A stretch of DNA of 62,406 nucleotides, from positions 1 through 62,406 of the forward strand of contig NZ_BPQT01000003.1 of NCBI RefSeq assembly GCF_022179405.1, given 5' to 3'. Numbering within the stretch: the stretch's first letter is position 1; each line of letters opens with the position of its first letter. The DNA comes from Methylobacterium marchantiae. GTDB lineage: Bacteria; Pseudomonadota; Alphaproteobacteria; Rhizobiales; Beijerinckiaceae. Shown here piece after piece: positions 37,941 to 46,703 of the stretch. The translations under genes were made by a program, and so were the position numbers. The notes below the pieces were generated by a model that made no database searches, was not told the origin of the DNA, and saw nothing but the letters and a program-made list of their open reading frames with translations.

Positions 37941-39020
37941 TCACGGACGCGCAGCCATGTCGGCGAGGAACAGGTCGATCTCCGCCTCGCTCAAGGCGCC
38001 CACCGGCTCGCCGGCGAGCCGGCGCTGCGACCAGTCGACGATCCGTTCCAGGGTCCGGTCCAGCCGCCATGTGGGCCGCCAGCCGAGACGCTGGCGCGCC
38101 TTCGAGCAATCCAGCGAGAGCGAATGCGCTTCATGGACGTGGCCTTCCGCGTCGAGCTCCCACCGCGCGGTGCCGCCATAGAGCGACACCATCTTGTCGA
38201 CGATGTAGCCGACCGGGCGGATGTCGTCCGAATCGCAGGCGAAGTTCCAGCCCTCGGCCCAGGCCTCTCCGTCCTCGTAGAGGTTCTCGGCGATCTGCAG
38301 ATAGGCGCCGATCGGCTCCAGCACGTGCTGCCACGGCCGGGTCGCCCCCGGATTGCGGATCACCACGGGCCGGTCCGCCTCGAAGGCGCGCAGGATGTCG
38401 GGAACCAGCCGATCCTCCGCCCAGTCGCCGCCGCCGATGACGTTGCCGGCCCGCACCGAGGCGACCCGTGCCGAATCCGGAGCGGAGAAGAACGACTTGC
38501 GCCAGGACGCGATGACGATCTCGCACGCCCCCTTGCTGCTGCTGTAGGGGTCGTGCCCGCCCATCGGGTCGTTCTCGCGGTAGCCCCAGGGCCATTCGCG
38601 GTTCTCGTAGCACTTGTCGCTGGTCACGGCGACGACCGCCTTCACCGACGGCGTCGCGCGGATCGCCTCCAGCACGTGGATCGTGCCCATGACGTTGGTG
38701 GCGTAGGTCTCAGCGGGTTCGCGGTAGGAGAGCCGGACGAGGGGCTGGGCCGCGAGGTGCAGCACGATCTCGGGCCGGGCCTCGGAGATCAGGCGCTTCA
38801 CCAGTTCGGCGTCCCGGATGTCGCCGATATGCGACGTCATCCGCGAGGCGATATCGGCCTCCTCGAACAGGCTGGGCTGGGTCGGGGGGGCGAGCGACAA
38901 TCCGGTGACGTCAGCGCCCCAGCGCGTCAGCCACAGGGACAGCCACGCACCCTTGAACCCGGTATGACCGGTGACGAAGACGCGCTTGCCGCGCCACCAA
39001 TCCGCTCCACGGCTGCTCAT
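37941..39020 (-). CDS. rfbG: CDP-glucose 4,6-dehydratase
   Basis: A 359-residue extended SDR that converts CDP-glucose to CDP-4-keto-6-deoxyglucose. It opens WRGKRVFVTGHTGFKGAWL, the characteristic CDP-glucose dehydratase form, and keeps VTSDKCYEN, YSSSKGACE (Tyr-x3-Lys) and GNVIGGGDWAEDRLVPD. The start shares one base with the rfbF stop (TGATG), so the two are translationally coupled. Confidence 0.95.
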   Translation of the reverse strand: MSSRGADWWRGKRVFVTGHTGFKGAWLSLWLTRWGADVTGLSLAPPTQPSLFEEADIASRMTSHIGDIRDAELVKRLISEARPEIVLHLAAQPLVRLSYREPAETYATNVMGTIHVLEAIRATPSVKAVVAVTSDKCYENREWPWGYRENDPMGGHDPYSSSKGACEIVIASWRKSFFSAPDSARVASVRAGNVIGGGDWAEDRLVPDILRAFEADRPVVIRNPGATRPWQHVLEPIGAYLQIAENLYEDGEAWAEGWNFACDSDDIRPVGYIVDKMVSLYGGTARWELDAEGHVHEAHSLSLDCSKARQRLGWRPTWRLDRTLERIVDWSQRRLAGEPVGALSEAEIDLFLADMAARP

Positions 39021-39790
39021 CACCAGACTTTCCAGGGGGCTTTGCCCGAGGCCCACAGGCCTTCCAGCATGTGCTTGTCGCGGAGGGTGTCCATCGGCTG
39101 CCAGAAGCCGCGATGCTCGAACGCCATGAGCTCCCCATCCTTGGCGAGGCCCCGCAGCGGCTCCTGCTCCCACACCGTCGTGTCGTCCGCCACGCGGTCG
39201 ATCACCTTCGGCGACAGCACGAAGAAGCCGCCGTTGATCATGGATCCGTCACCCTTCGGCTTCTCCTCGAAGTTGGTGACGACCTTGTCGTGGATGCCGA
39301 GCGCACCGAAACGGCCGGGCGGATAGGCGGCGGTGAGCGTGGCCTGGCGACCGTGCTCGCGATGGAAGGCCAGGGAGGCGGTGATGTCCACGTCACCCAA
39401 CCCGTCGCCGTAGGTGAAGAAGAAGTTCTCCTCGTCGCGGACGTGATCGGCGGCACGGAGCAGACGCCCGCCCGTCATCGATTCCTCGCCCGTATCGACC
39501 ATCGTGACACGCCAGGGCTCGGCCCAGCGGCGGTGATAGATGATCTCGCCCTTTTCCAGATCCACCGTCATGTCCGAGTTGTGGTTCTGGTAGTTGGCGA
39601 AATATTCCTTGATGATGTAGCCCTTGTAACCGCAGCAGATCACGAAGTCGTTCACGCCATGGGCGGCGTAGATCTTCATGACGTGCCACAGCATCGGACG
39701 CCCGCCGATCTCGACCATCGGCTTGGGCTTCGTCGAGGTTTCCTCACTGAGACGGGTGCCGAGCCCGCCCGCCAAGATGACCGCCTTCAT
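39020..39790 (-). CDS. rfbF: Glucose-1-phosphate cytidylyltransferase
   Basis: A 256-residue nucleotidyltransferase forming CDP-glucose. It begins MKAVILAGGLGTRLSEET and has the CDP-glucose-specific block RPMLWHVMKIYAAHG and FVICCGYKGYIIKEYF. FFFTYGDGLGDVD holds the metal-binding Asp. It is 36 bases after the GT61 gene and coupled to rfbG, the first dedicated enzyme of the CDP-sugar branch. Confidence 0.96.
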   Translation of the reverse strand: MKAVILAGGLGTRLSEETSTKPKPMVEIGGRPMLWHVMKIYAAHGVNDFVICCGYKGYIIKEYFANYQNHNSDMTVDLEKGEIIYHRRWAEPWRVTMVDTGEESMTGGRLLRAADHVRDEENFFFTYGDGLGDVDITASLAFHREHGRQATLTAAYPPGRFGALGIHDKVVTNFEEKPKGDGSMINGGFFVLSPKVIDRVADDTTVWEQEPLRGLAKDGELMAFEHRGFWQPMDTLRDKHMLEGLWASGKAPWKVW

Positions 39791-39826
39791 ACTTACTCCC
39801 CCGAAACCGTGTGGCGCACCGCGACG

Positions 39827-41323
39827 TCAGCCGGCGGCTAGGATGCGATCGATCGCCGCGATATCCGGCGACCATTCGGATGTCGCTGCATTCATTGGCT
39901 GTAGCACCAGCGTATGATTGTGCCCGAAAACGGTCGATAAGCGCGTGAAACAGCTCTGAACCCCCAGCATCTTGACCGTGGCGGGCGATGCGGGAAGAAT
40001 CTCGACGACGCGGAGGCCGGGCTTTGCGAACAGCAAATGCGACAGGCCCGCACCGTGCCCTCCGACAACCAATTCCGCATTGCGGAACAGGTTGATCTTG
40101 TCAAGCAATGTGAGCTTGCTCAGCAAGATCGGCACGATACCGCGATGTGCCAATGCTTCTTCGAATACGATTTCGTTCGTCATCGAGCGGCGCGCCGAGT
40201 CCCGGCGGGAAATATAGAACCGGCGTGGTGTCTCGTGATCGTTCCGACGATCGGCGATGGCGATCAGTTCGGCATAGACGCGTGCATAGGCGTCCGTCCG
40301 AGCCAGATTGGCGATCGACGAAGTCGCTACGTACAGCCGCCGGCAGAAGACGGGACCTTCGACTGCGATCATCTTGTCTTCGGAGATGCCGAGTGCACCG
40401 AGCGCGTCCGACGCCAGCCCCCTGTGTTCCTTGCGCAGGAGGATCGGACAATCCGGCGTATCCGGCGCCAGCCGCCAGCTCAGCCCGCTCAGGCGCTTGA
40501 CGAGCCACTCGAAATAGCCCTTGTGCGGCCCGGTGCAGCTGATGGCTTCGTCGTAGATCGGGACGGATGTCGGATCCCTCAGCGCGGGGATAGGGCGGCC
40601 GGAAGAATGAGAAGCACTGCCGTCTTCAGTCCAGATCTGTCCCATTTCATTGATGAAGACATCTCTGTATTCGCTGACGAAGGGAAATTTGTCTGCCCGC
40701 GTGAGATTTTCGGCGAATTGAGCCGATATCGCCCGTAGCCGCTCTTCGATCTCCGGCGCAACGCCATCGAGGCGCACGATCTCCAATCGCGAGGGCGGTA
40801 CGCGAACGTCGTCGAGAATCCCGGGGAATCGATGAACGACGGGTTCGTTCTGTGGTGCATGAGGGGCGGGAGCGACGAACCGGCGGGCCTGCTTGCGAGC
40901 CCTGCGATCCTTCGTGGCGCGGCGAATCCGTTTCGCGATCTGCCTCGTCCGCGGCGTTCCATAGTCGGAAGGAAGTTTCGCCAGGATTGCAGCGGCTTGG
41001 ATGGGGCTGTGCAAATTGAGCAGCATCGCTGCAAGCTTGATCCGATCACCGATGTTGCCGAGTTCGGCGATCGCCGTTTGGCAGAACCTGATCTCGACCT
41101 TGTTGCCGAGTTCCGCTGCCGCATGCAGTCGATGGCCGAGGAGTTGCTGGTTATCCGCCGCGTCCGCGTCGTTTCTTATCGTCAGGATCACCTTGCGCCA
41201 CCTGCCCTTCGCGGCAAGTGCCTCGACCCTTTGTAAGATCTTACTGCCGCCGGAAGACGGGGCCGACGATTGCGCGTCCGGTAAAGGAGACAGTACTTCC
41301 GCAGGAAGAGTCATCGAATGCAT
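39827..41323 (-). CDS. Glycosyltransferase family 61 protein
   Basis: A 498-residue protein. Residues about 30-150 are helical and basic (tetratricopeptide-like region, RKVILTIRNDADAADNQQ). The C-terminal half is a GT61/DUF563 domain: RRFYISRRDSARRSM, then AELVVGGHGAGLSHLLFAKPG with the family Gly-His-Gly-Ala motif, and VVEILPAS. It probably transfers a sugar made by the downstream rfb genes onto a surface glycan. Start chosen at MHSMTLPAE; MTLPAE three codons later is equally possible. The coding sequence is less GC-rich than its neighbours, consistent with a variable surface-polysaccharide locus. Confidence 0.85.
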   Translation of the reverse strand: MHSMTLPAEVLSPLPDAQSSAPSSGGSKILQRVEALAAKGRWRKVILTIRNDADAADNQQLLGHRLHAAAELGNKVEIRFCQTAIAELGNIGDRIKLAAMLLNLHSPIQAAAILAKLPSDYGTPRTRQIAKRIRRATKDRRARKQARRFVAPAPHAPQNEPVVHRFPGILDDVRVPPSRLEIVRLDGVAPEIEERLRAISAQFAENLTRADKFPFVSEYRDVFINEMGQIWTEDGSASHSSGRPIPALRDPTSVPIYDEAISCTGPHKGYFEWLVKRLSGLSWRLAPDTPDCPILLRKEHRGLASDALGALGISEDKMIAVEGPVFCRRLYVATSSIANLARTDAYARVYAELIAIADRRNDHETPRRFYISRRDSARRSMTNEIVFEEALAHRGIVPILLSKLTLLDKINLFRNAELVVGGHGAGLSHLLFAKPGLRVVEILPASPATVKMLGVQSCFTRLSTVFGHNHTLVLQPMNAATSEWSPDIAAIDRILAAG

Positions 41324-41709
41324 TCCACGACGCGTCTTGATCCGCTGATGTCCGGTGCCCGCCGGGGGGCGGCGTAGCTCGATATGACCGGGCACGCCAG
41401 ACCACGCCCGACCTCGGCCGCTCGAAAATCGATTCCCGATCCATACGAACGGGGCGATGGGCGTCGAGAGCGGGACGACGTGTATGGGAGCGATCGACCC
41501 GTCAGCGGAGTCTCACGCGTCGCAACTCCCCGACGCCGGTGGCCCGACATCGTCACATAACTCGATGAAATCTCTGCCGACGTCTGCATCATCCGTGGCG
41601 GGACGCTCATTTCAACAACAGCGATGATTCGCTTGCCAGAGGTTTCCGATGGCGCATCCTCCCGACATCGCGTTCCCATTTTCGAGACCCGCGCTATACA
41701 CTGAGGCAC
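41324..41709. other. Gene-poor stretch upstream of the GT61 operon
   Basis: About 390 bases between divergent genes. A long minus-strand open frame here has no ribosome site and no recognisable protein pattern, so I do not call it. A CTATAC hexamer near 41692, shortly before the small plus-strand gene, could be a -10 box. Promoters for the CDP-sugar operon should also lie here. Confidence 0.4.
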
Positions 41710-41817
41710 ATGATAGACGACGACCTACGCGAATCCCGTGCCGCACTGATCCTGCTCGCCGTCGCCGTGGCGTCGGTGCTGGTCTTCGGCGCGGTCACGA
41801 TCCTGATCCAGATCTGA
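41710..41817 (+). CDS. 35-residue single-pass membrane microprotein
   Basis: A short frame encoding an acidic start (MIDDDLRESRAA) followed by about 20 hydrophobic residues (LILLAVAVASVLVFGAVTIL). TGAGG lies just ahead of the ATG, rather close. The order acidic head, one helix, almost no tail is typical of small regulatory membrane proteins. Whether it is translated is not shown by sequence alone. It converges with the NDUFS4-type gene. Confidence 0.5.
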   Translation: MIDDDLRESRAALILLAVAVASVLVFGAVTILIQI

Positions 41818-41836
41818 TCGCGCGTGTGCCCGGAGC

Positions 41837-42148
41837 TCAATGCGTCCAGGGTGCCGTGCGGTTGAACTTGAAATTGTCCGAATAGGACAGGCCCTTGCGG
41901 ATGACCGGCTTCTGCGGCTGCTCGACCCGGTAGGTGATGCCGTTGCGGGTCGCGTAGGCCACCGCCTCCTCCTGCGTCTCGAACGACAGGCGGACCTGCT
42001 GCAGCATGTCCGACGATCCGGTCCATCCCATCAGGGGGTCGGTGTCGCGCGGAGAGCTCTGGTCGAATTCCAGGAGCCAGGCCTTGGTGCGGGCCATGCC
42101 GGATTGCGAGGCATCCTTGGCGGGCTGGTAGATCCGGGCGCTCGGCAT
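41837..42148 (-). CDS. NDUFS4-family complex I accessory protein
   Basis: A 103-residue protein of the ETC complex I subunit family (mitochondrial NDUFS4/18 kDa), an accessory subunit of NADH dehydrogenase in alphaproteobacteria. It begins PSARIYQPAKDASQSG and has KAWLLEFDQSSPR, MGWTGSSDMLQQV and the closing YSDNFKFNR, all family landmarks. AGGAG lies 13 bases upstream of the ATG, rather far. It is downstream of tRNA-Pro, on the same strand. Confidence 0.9.
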   Translation of the reverse strand: MPSARIYQPAKDASQSGMARTKAWLLEFDQSSPRDTDPLMGWTGSSDMLQQVRLSFETQEEAVAYATRNGITYRVEQPQKPVIRKGLSYSDNFKFNRTAPWTH

Positions 42149-42197
42149 CGTGGATTCGATAGCTCCTGCAATGGGGAACGGCCGACGAACACGCGAT

Positions 42198-42274
<77 letters not shown>

Positions 42275-42418
42275 ACACGCTCGCGCGCTGGTGCCGAAGT
42301 ACGGTCTCCGACGGGAAACAGCAAGCGCATCGAACCGATATGCGGCGTGATGATCGAGGATGGCCTGACTTTTTCGTCTCCGATCCAGCGTGTCCGAGGC
42401 GGCCTCGGCGGGCCGCCC

Positions 42419-42670
42419 TCACAGGGTGAACGCCACGCCGAGCTTGCGCTCCCTCCGCCACACCACCGTGCAGGACCGCGGTTTGGCATAGGCCGTCATG
42501 ACGAGAACGAACTGGTCGGGGACCGCGTCCGGGGTCTCGACCTCGATCTGTGCGCCGGTTTCGGAGTGATCCCAGACGAGACAATCGATGTCCGCCTGCC
42601 GATCGCCGAAAGAAAGCGCGCCGACGCGAAATGCATCCTTCCGTGAAGCGCTGCGCCGATTGGTAGTCAC
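42419..42670 (-). CDS. PilZ-domain protein, probable c-di-GMP effector
   Basis: An 83-residue protein consisting of a PilZ domain only. NRRSASRKDAFRVGAL contains the RxxxR-type c-di-GMP contact, and CLVWDHSETGAQIEVE is the (D/N)xSxxG region, here DHSETGA. No in-frame ATG is near the expected start, so I propose GTG before TTNRRSAS; the ribosome site is weak. It could read cyclic-di-GMP made or degraded by GGDEF/EAL proteins such as the one at 23-25 kb. Confidence 0.75.
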   Translation of the reverse strand: MTTNRRSASRKDAFRVGALSFGDRQADIDCLVWDHSETGAQIEVETPDAVPDQFVLVMTAYAKPRSCTVVWRRERKLGVAFTL

Positions 42671-42744
42671 GTGATGTATCCCGATCCAACCTGACGCCGA
42701 CTCTCGACGCGGCCGGTTAAATTTCTCGGAACGTCGATCCGTCA

Positions 42745-42939
42745 CTAGACCATCACGTCGACGATGCGATCCTGACCTGCCGGTCGCCCCGATGAATTCT
42801 GGACGGTCGAAGCGCCCACATTGACGGATACCCATCTCGGCTCGGCCTCCGCCCTCGGCGAGGCGTCGGCGCGGGCGTTCGTGACGACGGCGATCGCCTT
42901 CAGGATCCCGAGCGAATTCAGCGTAACCGTGATCGTCAT
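42745..42939 (-). CDS. Small hypothetical protein, 64 residues
   Basis: A short protein (MTITVTLNSLGILKAI...) with a strong GGGAGGA eight bases before the ATG, which is the main reason to call it real. No membrane span or motif is recognised. It lies next to, and in the same direction as, the rod-like small gene at 42995. Confidence 0.5.
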   Translation of the reverse strand: MTITVTLNSLGILKAIAVVTNARADASPRAEAEPRWVSVNVGASTVQNSSGRPAGQDRIVDVMV

Positions 42940-42994
42940 CGGTCGGATCCTCCCGTCGAGGAGAGTGCCCCGTCGTCGGTCTCGGCCCGTGGCG

Positions 42995-43228
42995 CTACAC
43001 TAGGATGTCGAGGACGCGCCTGTCGGTGTCGAGGGACGATTTCAGCACGGCGGCGTTGATGCCGAACTCCGCCTTGCTCTCGATCAACCGCACCGCCGAA
43101 CTCGACAGATCGACCTGGGTCGGGCTCGGCAGGCTGGTGCCGAGGGTGGCGATCGATTCCGCCGCGCTGCTGAAGCGCTGGGCGGCCACCGCCATTCCGC
43201 CGCTGCTGATGGAAGTCGCGCTGATCAT
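42995..43228 (-). CDS. Small protein resembling the C-terminal domain of flagellar rod/hook proteins
   Basis: A 77-residue protein. Its first half (ISATSISSGGMAVAAQRFSSAAESIA) resembles the helical rod-protein N-terminus, and the second half (VDLSSSAVRLIESKAEFGINAAVL then LDTDRRVLDILV) follows the heptad pattern of the FlgC/FlgG C-terminal helix (xDLxxExVxLIExxxxFxxNxxVxxxxD). AGGGAG is eight bases ahead of the ATG. No flagellar genes are near. The resemblance is clear in pattern but weak enough to need a profile search. Confidence 0.6.
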   Translation of the reverse strand: MISATSISSGGMAVAAQRFSSAAESIATLGTSLPSPTQVDLSSSAVRLIESKAEFGINAAVLKSSLDTDRRVLDILV

Positions 43229-43397
43229 CGGGTCGTCTCCCTGGCAAGCGACGATGCAAGCATGCATTCCGTGAATCGATCGGGTGCGAAATCCATCGCA
43301 TTCGAGCGAATGGCGACCGCTTGATTGCGATGCGGCCGGTCTCCACCTCGCCGTCATGGGCCGCTCCCTGTTCCGCGGCTCGCTGGAAGGGACCCCG

Positions 43398-44099
43398 ATG
43401 ATCGACCTGCATTACTGGCCGACGCCGAACGGCCACAAGGTGACGATGTTCCTGGAGGAAGCCGGGCTTCCCTACACGATCAAGCCGGTGAACATCGGCA
43501 AGGGCGACCAGTTCAAGCCCGATTTCCTGTGCATCTCCCCCAACAACCGGATGCCGGCGATCGTCGACCACGATCCGCCGGGAGGGGGCGGTCCGATCAC
43601 GCTCTTCGAATCGGGCGCGATCCTGCTCTACCTCGCCGAGAAGACCGGCCGCTTCATCGCCGCCGACCTGCCGGGGCGGGCCGAGGTGCTGCAATGGCTG
43701 TTCTGGCAGATGGGCGGCCTCGGCCCGATGCTCGGCCAGAACCACCATTTCTCGCAATACGCGCCGGAGAAGATCCCCTACGCCATCGAGCGCTACGTGA
43801 AGGAGACGAACCGTCTCTACGGTGTCCTCGACCACCGGCTCGCCGATCGCGAGTTCGTCGCCGGGCCCGCCTATTCCATCGCCGACATGGCCTCCTATCC
43901 GTGGATCGTGCCGTGGGAGAAGCAGGGCCAGAATCTCGACGATTTCCCTCATCTCAAACGCTGGTTCACGGCCATCGCCGAGCGTCCGGCCACGAAGGCA
44001 GCCTATGCCCGCGCGCCGGAGGTCAACCCCGACCACGGCAAGACCATGAGCGAGGACGCCAAGAAGGTGATGTTCGGCCAGACCGCCAAGCGGGGCTGA
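43398..44099 (+). CDS. Glutathione S-transferase, Nu class (YfcG/YghU-like)
   Basis: A 233-residue GST. The N-terminal thioredoxin domain opens IDLHYWPTPNGHKVTMFLEE, the Thr-Pro-Asn signature of the Nu class, which lacks a catalytic Tyr/Ser. NNRMPAIVDHD and LFESGAILLYLAEKTGRF complete the glutathione site. C-terminal domain WLFWQMGGLGPMLGQNHHF is class-specific. Nu-class enzymes commonly act as disulfide-bond reductases or peroxidases on glutathione disulfides. Confidence 0.92.
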   Translation: MIDLHYWPTPNGHKVTMFLEEAGLPYTIKPVNIGKGDQFKPDFLCISPNNRMPAIVDHDPPGGGGPITLFESGAILLYLAEKTGRFIAADLPGRAEVLQWLFWQMGGLGPMLGQNHHFSQYAPEKIPYAIERYVKETNRLYGVLDHRLADREFVAGPAYSIADMASYPWIVPWEKQGQNLDDFPHLKRWFTAIAERPATKAAYARAPEVNPDHGKTMSEDAKKVMFGQTAKRG

Positions 44100-44115
44100 C
44101 CCAAGCGAGCCTAAC

Positions 44116-45030
44116 CTATCGCCGGAGGCTGTCGAGCCTGACGGGGGCGGCATGCGGGCGGGTCGCCAGCATGCCGTCGATCAGCGCCAGCACCTCCGCC
44201 CGGCCGCAATTGGCGGCCGGCTCGAACGGCGTCCAGGTCTGGGTGAAGTCGAGCTGGGCGAACACGTCGCGGTAGCGCCGGAGCTCGTTCGTGGTGAGCG
44301 GCACGCCGCGCACGAAGGCCTTGTGGGCCGAGATCGTCTCGGCCCGGCGGAAGTCGTTCGGATCGAGCTCGAACTTCAGGGCGTCGCCGCAGAACAGGAT
44401 TTTTCGCGATCGGTCGAACAGGACCGCATGGCCGTCGAAATGCCCGGCGGTGCGGTGGAGTTCGAGGCCGGGGAGCGGTTCGAGGAAATCGTCGTAGGGC
44501 CAGGAGACCTGGAGCGCGGCGCTCCAGATGAAATCGGCGGCCGGCAGGCAGAGCTCCGGGTCGAACCGGTCCTGCAGCTGCACCAGCGCTCCGTAGGCAT
44601 GCGGATGCGAGGAGGACAGCACCTGCATGCCGCCGAGCGCGGCGATGTGCTTCAGCGCCGCTTCGCTGAAGACCGGGCAGGCCTCGAACCCCATGTTCCC
44701 GGCGGGCGTCTGGATCAGGTAGGCGCTGGGGCCGATGCCGGAGACGGGATCGTTCCAGAAGCGCCAGATTCCCGGCTCCAGCTCCTCCCAATGGCATGGG
44801 AAGCGCGCCTGCGCCTCGCGCTCGCTCCAGAACCGCCAGCCTTTCTGCGGCACCACGTGACGTGCGTCGAGGCACATCGGGCACGAGGCCGGCGGCTCGA
44901 AATGGCGCTGCCAGTACCCGCAATTGTCGCAGGTATAGGCGGGGAGATCGAGGGCGCCGGCGAAGGGCAGGTATCCGGGAGACACGGGGGCGTTGCTCGG
45001 GTTCGGAGTGGGTCGTCGGAGGTCAGCCAT
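44116..45030 (-). CDS. MBL-fold metallohydrolase with N-terminal zinc ribbon
   Basis: A 304-residue protein. Residues about 33-53 hold [20 protein letters not shown], a rubredoxin-like Cys4 ribbon, ahead of a metallo-beta-lactamase fold: [13 protein letters not shown] (metal His pair), [23 protein letters not shown] (third His and bridging Asp). The domain order is seen in MBL proteins of actinobacteria and Rhizobiales of unknown substrate. It converges with the GST gene. Confidence 0.85.
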   Translation of the reverse strand: MADLRRPTPNPSNAPVSPGYLPFAGALDLPAYTCDNCGYWQRHFEPPASCPMCLDARHVVPQKGWRFWSEREAQARFPCHWEELEPGIWRFWNDPVSGIGPSAYLIQTPAGNMGFEACPVFSEAALKHIAALGGMQVLSSSHPHAYGALVQLQDRFDPELCLPAADFIWSAALQVSWPYDDFLEPLPGLELHRTAGHFDGHAVLFDRSRKILFCGDALKFELDPNDFRRAETISAHKAFVRGVPLTTNELRRYRDVFAQLDFTQTWTPFEPAANCGRAEVLALIDGMLATRPHAAPVRLDSLRR

Positions 45031-45203
45031 ATAGGTCGGAGCGGCGTCGTGTCCCGTCCCGCATCGCCCGAGCCGACCGGCGCGCATGCCACGCCGGCTC
45101 CGGGCGCCGCTTGCGCAGCGGCGGTGGCGTCGCGATGTCTCGAGGCGGGGGGACGTTTCGGGCCGGCGCAAGCCGGTCGCACACGCATACGGACAAGCGA
45201 GTC

Positions 45204-46226
45204 ATGATCCCTCTCTCCGTTCTCGACCTCGCCTTCGTGCCGCAGGGCTCGACGCCGGCGGATGCGCTGCGCAACACGCTCGATCTCGCGAGAGCCGCCG
45301 AACGCCTCGGCTACGAGCGCTACTGGCTCGCCGAGCACCACAACATGGTCGGCATCGCCAGCGCGGCGACGTCCGTGGTCATCGGCCACGTGGCTGCGGG
45401 CACGCGCCGCATCCGCGTCGGGGCCGGCGGGATCATGCTGCCGAATCATTCGCCCATGGTCATCGCCGAGCAGTTCGGCACGCTGGAGACCCTGTATCCG
45501 GGCCGGATCGATCTCGGCCTCGGCCGGGCCCCCGGCACCGACCAGCGCACCTTGCGCGCCCTGCGCCGCTCGCCGGAGACCTCGGACCAGTTCCCGCAGG
45601 ACGTCCTCGAACTCCAGGCCCTGCTCGGCGACGCGACGCCGGGCCAGGCGATCCAGGCCGTGCCGGGGACCGGCACGAAGGTGCCGCTCTGGATTCTCGG
45701 ATCGAGCCTGTTCGGCGCGCAGCTCGCCGCCATGCTCGGCCTGCCCTACGCCTTCGCCTCGCATTTCGCGCCGGATGCCCTGCTCCAGGCCCTGGCCGTC
45801 TATCGCGAGCGCTTCACACCCTCCGAGCAGTCGCAGCGGCCGCATGCGATGGTCGGCGTCAACGTCGTCGCGGCCGAGACCGACGGCGAGGCACGCCGGC
45901 TGTTCACCTCGGCGCAGCAGCAATTCACCAACATGTTCCGCGGCACGCGCGGCCTGCTGCCGCCGCCCATCGATGATATCGAGACCTATTGGTCGCCGTC
46001 CGAGAAGCGTCAGGCCTCGGGCATGCTCGCCCGCGCCATCGTCGGCTCGCCGGAGACGGTGCGTCGCGGTCTCGCCGCCCTGATCGCCGAGACCGGGGCG
46101 GACGAGCTCATGATCGCCAGCGCCATCCACGATCACGCCGCGCGCGTGCGCTCCTACGAAATCCTGGCGGATGTGGCCGCAGCGCCGGCCGCGACCGTGC
46201 CGGTGCGGGAACTCGTCGAGGGCTGA
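45204..46226 (+). CDS. LLM-class flavin-dependent oxidoreductase
   Basis: A 340-residue luciferase-like monooxygenase family protein. It has [28 protein letters not shown], the phosphate region [17 protein letters not shown] and [13 protein letters not shown], which are typical of the MsnO8/YhbW subgroup. Uses FMN, or possibly another deazaflavin, and an electron donor; substrate unknown. It diverges from the MBL gene. A short tandem repeat starts right after its stop. Confidence 0.9.
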   Translation: MIPLSVLDLAFVPQGSTPADALRNTLDLARAAERLGYERYWLAEHHNMVGIASAATSVVIGHVAAGTRRIRVGAGGIMLPNHSPMVIAEQFGTLETLYPGRIDLGLGRAPGTDQRTLRALRRSPETSDQFPQDVLELQALLGDATPGQAIQAVPGTGTKVPLWILGSSLFGAQLAAMLGLPYAFASHFAPDALLQALAVYRERFTPSEQSQRPHAMVGVNVVAAETDGEARRLFTSAQQQFTNMFRGTRGLLPPPIDDIETYWSPSEKRQASGMLARAIVGSPETVRRGLAALIAETGADELMIASAIHDHAARVRSYEILADVAAAPAATVPVRELVEG

Positions 46227-46234
46227 CCCTTCGT

Positions 46235-46285
46235 CGGCGGGCAGGTCTCGCCGGCGGGCAGGTCTCGCTGCCCGGCAGGTCTCGC
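46235..46285. repeat. Three tandem copies of a 17-bp repeat
   Basis: CGGCGGGCAGGTCTCGC occurs at 46235 and 46252, and a third, partly changed copy at 46269, giving an exact 17-base period. It lies between the LLM gene stop and the next hypothetical gene, outside coding sequence. Confidence 0.85.
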
Positions 46286-46334
46286 CTCGCCCGAAGGGTG
46301 TGCCTATGGTGCGGCACCCAACCAGCGGACCGAC

Positions 46335-46703
46335 ATGATCAAGAAGACGCACCTCGCCCCGGACGCGATCCTCGCGGACGTCGTCCCGAACCTGGAGGAG
46401 GCGGATGCCTATCTGAGCCGGATGCTGACCAACATGCGCTTCTGCCAGAAGCGGCACGGCAATGCCTCGGTCCGCATCGCCGTCACCGGCAAGGGCGGCA
46501 ACCCGTCCTACCGGGTCGATTACGTCAAGCCGGTGGGGCCCGACCCGGACGGGACGGCGTTCGACGCCTATGGCGGCAAGGCCCATTACAGCTTCACCGC
46601 GATCAACATCATGGAGACGAACTGGAGCAGCCGGTCGATGACCCTGGACGAGGTGCTGAAACTCCAGGCGGAACTGCGGAAGCCGAAATTCGAGGATCGG
46701 TGA
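46335..46703 (+). CDS. Conserved-looking hypothetical protein, 122 residues
   Basis: A soluble protein with no membrane span. It mixes helix (LEEADAYLSRMLTNMRFCQKRHG) and strand (ASVRIAVTGKGGNPSYRVDYVKPVG) patterns and ends in a charged helix (DEVLKLQAELRKPKF). Codon use is like the native genes. I do not recognise the family. Confidence 0.65.
   Translation: MIKKTHLAPDAILADVVPNLEEADAYLSRMLTNMRFCQKRHGNASVRIAVTGKGGNPSYRVDYVKPVGPDPDGTAFDAYGGKAHYSFTAINIMETNWSSRSMTLDEVLKLQAELRKPKFEDR

Noticed and set aside
41311-41709. Minus-strand 132-residue frame upstream of the GT61 gene
   Set aside because: No ribosome site, no domain pattern, overlaps the GT61 start region in a different frame.
46335-46703. 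Toxin-antitoxin pair at the small genes near 46-47 kb
   Set aside because: The two small genes are separated by 450 bases with a repeat and show no toxin or antitoxin motif.
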